A model generated the notes under the pieces. The model saw only the letters and a list, made by a program, of their open reading frames with translations. It was not told the DNA's origin and ran no database searches. Shown here in pieces: positions 58,941 to 64,000 of a stretch of DNA of 64,000 nucleotides; position 1 is the stretch's first letter; the number at the start of each line of letters is the position of its first letter. Both the position numbers and the translations under genes were made by a program. Origin of the DNA: Sulfuritalea hydrogenivorans sk43H (lineage in GTDB: Bacteria > Pseudomonadota > Gammaproteobacteria > Burkholderiales > Rhodocyclaceae); contig NZ_AP012547.1 in NCBI RefSeq assembly GCF_000828635.1, positions 1,364,001-1,428,000 of the forward strand, given 5' to 3'.

Positions 58941-60941
58941 ATGAGCATGAAATCCCTCTATCTGCTGGTTCCGCTGGCTCCCCTGGCCGGAGCCATCCTC
59001 GCCGGCTTCTTCGGCAAGATCCTTGGCCGTACCGGTTCGCACATCGTCACCATCCTCGGCGTGGCGATCTCCTTCATGCTTTCGGTGCTGATCTTCCAGG
59101 ACGTGCAGGCGGGCAATGTCTTCAACGGGCCGGTTTACACCTGGATGGAGTCCGGCGGCCTCAAGCTGCAAGTCGGTTTCCTGATCGATCCGCTGACCGT
59201 GCTGATGATGCTGGTGGTGACCTTCGTCTCGCTCATGGTGCACATCTACACCATCGGCTACATGGCCGATGATCCCGGCTACCAGCGCTTCTTCAGCTAC
59301 ATCTCGCTGTTCACCTTCTCGATGCTGATGCTGGTGATGTCGAACAACTTCGTCCAGCTGTTTTTCGGCTGGGAAGCGGTGGGCCTGGTCTCCTACCTGC
59401 TGATCGGCTTCTGGTACACGCGGCCGACGGCGATCTACGCCAACCTCAAGGCCTTCCTGGTCAACCGCGTCGGCGACTTCGGCTTCCTGCTCGGCATCGG
59501 CCTGATCGCCGCCTACGCCGGCAGCCTCGACTACGCCGAGGTGTTCGCCAAGAGAAACGATCTGGCAGCGATGACCGAAGCCGTCACCGGCTGGCCGCTG
59601 ATAACCGCCGTCTGCATTTGTCTCTTCATCGGCGCCATGGGCAAGTCGGCGCAGTTCCCGCTGCATGTCTGGCTGCCCGACTCGATGGAAGGCCCGACGC
59701 CTATCTCCGCCCTGATCCATGCCGCGACCATGGTCACGGCCGGCATCTTCATGGTCTCGCGCATGTCGCCGCTGTTCGAGCTGTCGGACACGGCGCTGTC
59801 CTTCGTCCTGATCATCGGCGCCATCACGACGCTGTTCATGGCGCTGATCGCCATCGTGCAGACCGACATCAAGCGCGTCGTCGCCTACTCGACGCTGTCG
59901 CAGCTCGGCTACATGACCATGGCGCTGGGCGCCTCGGCCTACTCGGTGGCGATTTTCCACCTGATGACGCATGCCTTCTTCAAGGCCGTGCTGTTCCTCG
60001 GCGCCGGCTCGGTGATCATCGCCATGCACCACGAACAGGACATGCGGCGCATGGGCGGCCTGCGCAAGTACATGCCGATCACCTATGCCACCATGCTGAT
60101 CGGTGCCATTGCCAATGCCGGCCTGCCGCCCTTCGCCGGTTTCTTCTCCAAGGATTCGATCATCGAGGCGGTGCATCTGGCCCAGGTGCCTGGCGCCGGC
60201 TTTGCCTACTTCTGCGCGCTGGCGGCGGTCTTCGTCGGCGGTTTGTATTCCTTCCGCCTGATCTTCTTCACCTTCCACGGCAAGGAGCGTTTCCGCGAGC
60301 CCGCGCATGATGCCCACGGCCACGATGCCGCCCACCACGATGCGCACGATGACCACGGCCACCATGGCCCGGTCGAACCGCACGAGACGCCCAAGGTGGT
60401 CACCGTGCCGCTGATCCTGCTCTCGATACCGGCGATTGCCTCGGGCTGGCTGATCGGCACCGTTCTCTACGGCAACTGGTTCGGCGGTTCGATCACCATC
60501 GCCGCCGCGCACAAGGGCATGGCGACCATGGCGCACGAGTTCCATGGCGTGTTCGGCATGATGCTGCATGGCGTCACCACGCTGCCGTTCTGGCTGGCGA
60601 TTTCCGGTGCGGCCACCGCCTGGTTCCTCTACATCAAGCGTCCGGACCTGCCCGCGGTGATCAAGCAGAAGTCGGGCGTGCTGGCCACCATCCTCGAAGA
60701 GAAATACGGCTTCGACCGCTTCAACGACTGGTTCTTCGCCGGCGGCGCGCGCATGCTCGGCCGCGGCCTGTGGAAGGGCGGCGACCAGGTGCTGATCGAC
60801 GGCGTGATGGTGAATGGTTCGGCCGGCACCGTGGGCTGGATATCCGGGCTGGTGCGCCTGATCCAGTCGGGCCGCATCTACCAGTACGCTTTCGGCATGA
60901 TCTTCGGCCTCGTTACGCTGCTGACGTTTTGGAGGGCCTGA
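58941..60941 (+). CDS. nuoL: NADH-quinone oxidoreductase subunit L
   Basis: An antiporter-like proton-pumping subunit of 666 residues with about 16 helices. Signatures: LFFGWEAVGLVSYLLIGFW, MGKSAQFPLHVWLPDSMEGPT, DIKRVVAYSTLSQLGYM and KDSIIEAVH. A His/Asp-rich loop spans about residues 454-478 before GPVEPHETP. Confidence 0.97.
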   Translation: MSMKSLYLLVPLAPLAGAILAGFFGKILGRTGSHIVTILGVAISFMLSVLIFQDVQAGNVFNGPVYTWMESGGLKLQVGFLIDPLTVLMMLVVTFVSLMVHIYTIGYMADDPGYQRFFSYISLFTFSMLMLVMSNNFVQLFFGWEAVGLVSYLLIGFWYTRPTAIYANLKAFLVNRVGDFGFLLGIGLIAAYAGSLDYAEVFAKRNDLAAMTEAVTGWPLITAVCICLFIGAMGKSAQFPLHVWLPDSMEGPTPISALIHAATMVTAGIFMVSRMSPLFELSDTALSFVLIIGAITTLFMALIAIVQTDIKRVVAYSTLSQLGYMTMALGASAYSVAIFHLMTHAFFKAVLFLGAGSVIIAMHHEQDMRRMGGLRKYMPITYATMLIGAIANAGLPPFAGFFSKDSIIEAVHLAQVPGAGFAYFCALAAVFVGGLYSFRLIFFTFHGKERFREPAHDAHGHDAAHHDAHDDHGHHGPVEPHETPKVVTVPLILLSIPAIASGWLIGTVLYGNWFGGSITIAAAHKGMATMAHEFHGVFGMMLHGVTTLPFWLAISGAATAWFLYIKRPDLPAVIKQKSGVLATILEEKYGFDRFNDWFFAGGARMLGRGLWKGGDQVLIDGVMVNGSAGTVGWISGLVRLIQSGRIYQYAFGMIFGLVTLLTFWRA

Positions 60942-60987
60942 TGCAAGCACGCGCTGATGCACACCGGCCTGATGGAATAAAAATCCG

Positions 60988-62463
60988 ATGAATTCGCAAC
61001 TCTTGAGTCTTGCTATCTGGGTCCCGATCCTCGGCGCCCTGCCGGTGTTCTGGGTCGGCTCCGAGCGCCGCTCGCTGGTGCGCTGGCTGTCACTGGCGGT
61101 CGCCATCGCCGGCTTCCTCGTGACCATTCCGCTATACACCGGCTTCGACGTGAGGCAGGCCGGCATGCAGTTCGTCGAACAGACGCCCTGGATCACGCGC
61201 TTCAATGTCCAGTACTTCCTCGGGGTTGACGGCATTTCGATGCCCTTCATCCTGCTCAACAGCTTCATCACCGTGCTGGTGGTACTGGCCGGCTGGGAAG
61301 TCATCGAAGAGAAGCAGGCCCAGTACATGGGTGCCTTCCTGGTCATGTCCGGCCTCATGAACGGCATTTTCAGCGCACTCGATGGCGTGCTGTTCTATGT
61401 CTTCTTCGAGGCTTCGCTGATCCCGATGTACATCATCATCGGCGCCTGGGGCGGACCGAACCGCGTCTATGCGGCGTTCAAGTTCTTCCTCTACACACTG
61501 CTCGGCTCGCTGCTGATGCTGGTTGCGCTGATCTGGCTGTTCCTCGAATCCGGCGGCAGCTTCAACATCCTCGAATGGCACGAGATGCGCATCGGCATGG
61601 CGCCGCAGATATTGATCTTCATCGCCTTCCTCGTCTCGTTTGCCGTCAAGGTGCCGATGTGGCCGGTGCATACCTGGTTGCCGGATGCCCACGTCGAGGC
61701 GCCGACCGGCGGCTCGGTGGTGCTCGCCGCCATCGCCCTGAAGCTGGGCGCCTACGGCTTCGTGCGATTCTCGCTGCCGATCGTGCCTGATGCCAGCCAT
61801 CACCTCGCGCCGTTCATCATCACGCTCTCCCTGATTGCGGTGGTCTATATCGGCTTCGTGGCGCTGGTGCAGACCGACATGAAGAAGCTGATCGCCTATT
61901 CGTCGATTTCGCACATGGGCTTCGTCACCCTCGGCTTCTTCATCTTCAACCAGATCGGCATCGAGGGCGCGCTGGTGCAGATGATCTCGCACGGCTTCAT
62001 CTCCGCCGCGATGTTCCTGTGCGTCGGCGTCATGTACGACCGCATGCATTCGCGGCAGATCGCCGATTACGGCGGCGTGGTGAATACCATGCCGAAGTTC
62101 GCCGCGCTGTTCGTCTTCTTTGCCATGTCCAATTCCGGCCTGCCGGCCACCTCCGGCTTCGTCGGCGAATTCATGGTGATCCTCGGCGCCATCAAATTCA
62201 ATTTCTGGGTCGGCTTCGCCGCCGCCACCACGCTGATCCTCGGCGCTGCCTACACCCTGTGGATGGTCAAGCGCGTGGTGTTCGGCGAGGTGGCCAACGA
62301 TCACGTCGCCGCCCTGAAAGACATCAACAACCGCGAGTTCCTGGTGCTCGGACTGCTGGCCGTCAGCGTTCTGGCGATGGGCCTCTACCCCTTCCCGTTC
62401 ACCGAAGTGATGCACGCCTCGGTGGATAACCTGCTCAAGCATGTTGCGGTGAGCAAGCTTTGA
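60988..62463 (+). CDS. nuoM: NADH-quinone oxidoreductase subunit M
   Basis: The second antiporter-like pump subunit, 491 residues and about 14 helices. It shows FFEASLIPMYIIIGAWGG, KVPMWPVHTWLPDAHVEAPT, DMKKLIAYSSISHMGFV and FVGEFMVILG. A 46-bp gap follows nuoL. Confidence 0.97.
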   Translation: MNSQLLSLAIWVPILGALPVFWVGSERRSLVRWLSLAVAIAGFLVTIPLYTGFDVRQAGMQFVEQTPWITRFNVQYFLGVDGISMPFILLNSFITVLVVLAGWEVIEEKQAQYMGAFLVMSGLMNGIFSALDGVLFYVFFEASLIPMYIIIGAWGGPNRVYAAFKFFLYTLLGSLLMLVALIWLFLESGGSFNILEWHEMRIGMAPQILIFIAFLVSFAVKVPMWPVHTWLPDAHVEAPTGGSVVLAAIALKLGAYGFVRFSLPIVPDASHHLAPFIITLSLIAVVYIGFVALVQTDMKKLIAYSSISHMGFVTLGFFIFNQIGIEGALVQMISHGFISAAMFLCVGVMYDRMHSRQIADYGGVVNTMPKFAALFVFFAMSNSGLPATSGFVGEFMVILGAIKFNFWVGFAAATTLILGAAYTLWMVKRVVFGEVANDHVAALKDINNREFLVLGLLAVSVLAMGLYPFPFTEVMHASVDNLLKHVAVSKL

Positions 62464-62500
62464 GCCCAAGGCACACGACTAGAAAGACACGAGAGAAGCG

Positions 62501-63982
62501 ATGCTGAACAATTTCGTGATGCCCGACCTGTACCCGGCGGCACCGGAGATCTTTCTCCTGCTGATGTCCTTCCTGGTGCTGTTCGTCGACCTGATTTTCG
62601 GCGCCACGCACCGCTGGATGACGGCGATGCTGACCGTGATCACTCTGCTTGGCTGCGCCGCGATCACCTTGGTCACCTCCGACGGCCAGACCACGCTGAC
62701 CTTCGCCAACATGTTCGTCGACGATCTGCTGTCGGATTTCCTCAAGCTCATGACCTACCTTGCGGTGATCATGATGCTGGTCTATAGCCGGCAGTACCTG
62801 GCCGACCGCGGCCTGGACAAGGGCGAGTTCTACCTGCTGGTGCTCTACGCCACGCTGGGCATGATGGTGATGATCTCGGCGGCGAACTTCCTCACCATGT
62901 ACCTCGGTCTGGAACTGATGTCGCTCTCGCTCTACGGCCTGGTCGCCATCGATCGCGATTCGAAGCGCGCGACGGAAGCCGCGATGAAGTACTTCACGCT
63001 TGGCGCGCTGGCCTCGGGCCTGCTGCTCTACGGCATGTCGATGATCTACGGCGCCACCGGCAGCCTCGAAATCGAGGGCGTGGCGCAGGCGCTGTATCAC
63101 GGCCAGTCGGAAAAGACCGTGCTGGTGTTCGGCCTGGTCTTCCTGGTCGCCGGCATTGCCTTCAAGCTGGGCCTGGTGCCCTTCCACATGTGGATTCCCG
63201 ATGTCTATCACGGCGCGCCGACGGCCGTGACCATGTTCATCGGTTCCGCGCCGAAGTTCGCCGCCTTCGCCATGGCACTGCGCCTGCTGGTCTATGCGCT
63301 GCTCGGGCTGGCCGTCGATTGGCAGAAGATGCTGCTGATCATGGCCGTGCTCTCCATCGGCCTCGGCAATCTCGCCGCCATCGCGCAGACCAACATCAAG
63401 CGCATGCTGGCGTATTCGGCAATTTCGCACATGGGCTACATGGTGCTCGGCCTGATGTCCGGCGTGGTCGGCGGGCAGATCGATGCCTTCACCGCGATCA
63501 ACGCCTACAGCTCCGCGCTGTACTACACCGTCGCCTATGTCCTGATGTCGCTCGGCGCCTTCGGCATGGTGTTGCTGCTGTCGCGTGCCGGTTACGAAGC
63601 CGAGAACCTGGAAGACTTCAAGGGCCTCAACAAGCGCAGCCCGTGGTTCGCCGCGATGATGCTGATCATCATGTTCTCCATGGCCGGCATCCCGTTCTTC
63701 ATCGGCTTCTTCGCCAAGTTCGCGGTGCTGCTGGCCGCCATCAAGGCCGGTTACACGGCGGTGGCCGTGATCGCCGTGATGTTCTCGCTGGTCGGCGCCT
63801 TCTTCTACCTGCGCGTCGTCAAGCTGATGTACTTCGATACCCCGGTCGATTCCGCGCCGATTACCGCCGGCCTCGACCTGCGCGTGCTGCTCTCGCTCAA
63901 CGGCCTTGCCGTTGCAGGCTTCGGCCTGTTTCCCGATGCGGTCATGATGGTCTGCACCACGACCCTGATGCGCTCGCTCTGA
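62501..63982 (+). CDS. nuoN: NADH-quinone oxidoreductase subunit N
   Basis: The third antiporter-like subunit, 493 residues and about 14 helices. It shows [36 protein letters not shown] and [17 protein letters not shown]. It is the last nuo gene; its stop is 18 bp from the right edge, so any downstream terminator is outside the window. Confidence 0.97.
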   Translation: MLNNFVMPDLYPAAPEIFLLLMSFLVLFVDLIFGATHRWMTAMLTVITLLGCAAITLVTSDGQTTLTFANMFVDDLLSDFLKLMTYLAVIMMLVYSRQYLADRGLDKGEFYLLVLYATLGMMVMISAANFLTMYLGLELMSLSLYGLVAIDRDSKRATEAAMKYFTLGALASGLLLYGMSMIYGATGSLEIEGVAQALYHGQSEKTVLVFGLVFLVAGIAFKLGLVPFHMWIPDVYHGAPTAVTMFIGSAPKFAAFAMALRLLVYALLGLAVDWQKMLLIMAVLSIGLGNLAAIAQTNIKRMLAYSAISHMGYMVLGLMSGVVGGQIDAFTAINAYSSALYYTVAYVLMSLGAFGMVLLLSRAGYEAENLEDFKGLNKRSPWFAAMMLIIMFSMAGIPFFIGFFAKFAVLLAAIKAGYTAVAVIAVMFSLVGAFFYLRVVKLMYFDTPVDSAPITAGLDLRVLLSLNGLAVAGFGLFPDAVMMVCTTTLMRSL

Positions 63983-64000
63983 GTCGCATCCCGGTCCAGC

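Noticed and set aside
58821-61367. 848-codon minus-strand frame opposite nuoL and nuoM
   Set aside because: Antisense of membrane-protein codons; no family features.

Overview
This 64 kb window is chromosomal DNA from a high-GC betaproteobacterium, most likely of the Rhodocyclales/Sterolibacteriaceae type. That rests on gene order, not on a 16S gene: hemH-hrcA-nadK-recN, fur-bamE-dapB-carA-carB-greA, yhbY/rlmE-ftsH-folP-glmM, and tpiA-secG-tRNA-Leu-nuoA-N. There is no phage, transposase or CRISPR. Almost every base lies in or beside a gene.

Layout. 1-4.6 kb: the start of a sensory receptor, a NIT-PAS-GGDEF-EAL signalling protein, and an EF-hand-like protein. 4.6-23.9 kb: housekeeping genes (thioredoxin TrxC, ferrochelatase, HrcA, NAD kinase, RecN, Mn exporter family, Fur, BamE, DapB, CarA/CarB around a LysE-family exporter, GreA, YhbY, RlmE, FtsH, FolP, GlmM). 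23.9-28.5 kb: a four-gene Sia-like operon (PP2C phosphatase, GHKL-like kinase, DUF1987 phosphoprotein, EAL-CBS-GGDEF enzyme). Its phosphatase and its c-di-GMP enzyme carry the same CBS-like sensor segment. Two tiny genes appear to lie just upstream. 28.7-30.5 kb: an M14 peptidase and an alpha/beta hydrolase. 30.5-39.8 kb: a minus-strand lipid block (PlcP/LpxH-like phosphoesterase, two glycosyltransferases, diacylglycerol kinase, ornithine-lipid OlsB and OlsA) divergent from pstSCAB. A candidate Pho box lies between them. Together this looks like a phosphate-starvation membrane-remodelling locus.

39.7-43.6 kb: a periplasmic trio (amidohydrolase, YtkA-like protein, di-haem peroxidase), a ferredoxin-fold hypothetical protein and a VOC protein. 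43.9-47.8 kb: frdABCD plus an unrecognised gene, behind a well-placed FNR-type box, which points to anaerobic fumarate respiration. 48.0-49.3 kb: tpiA, secG and tRNA-Leu(GAG). 49.4-64 kb: a complete 14-gene complex I operon, nuoA to nuoN.

The most interesting points are the Sia-like module with the shared CBS sensor, the lipid-remodelling/pst locus, the FNR-controlled frd operon, a palindrome at the trxC ribosome-binding site (which moves the start to a GTG), and a terminator that ends one base before the folP start codon. All functional calls come from reading motifs and context; no database search was run.
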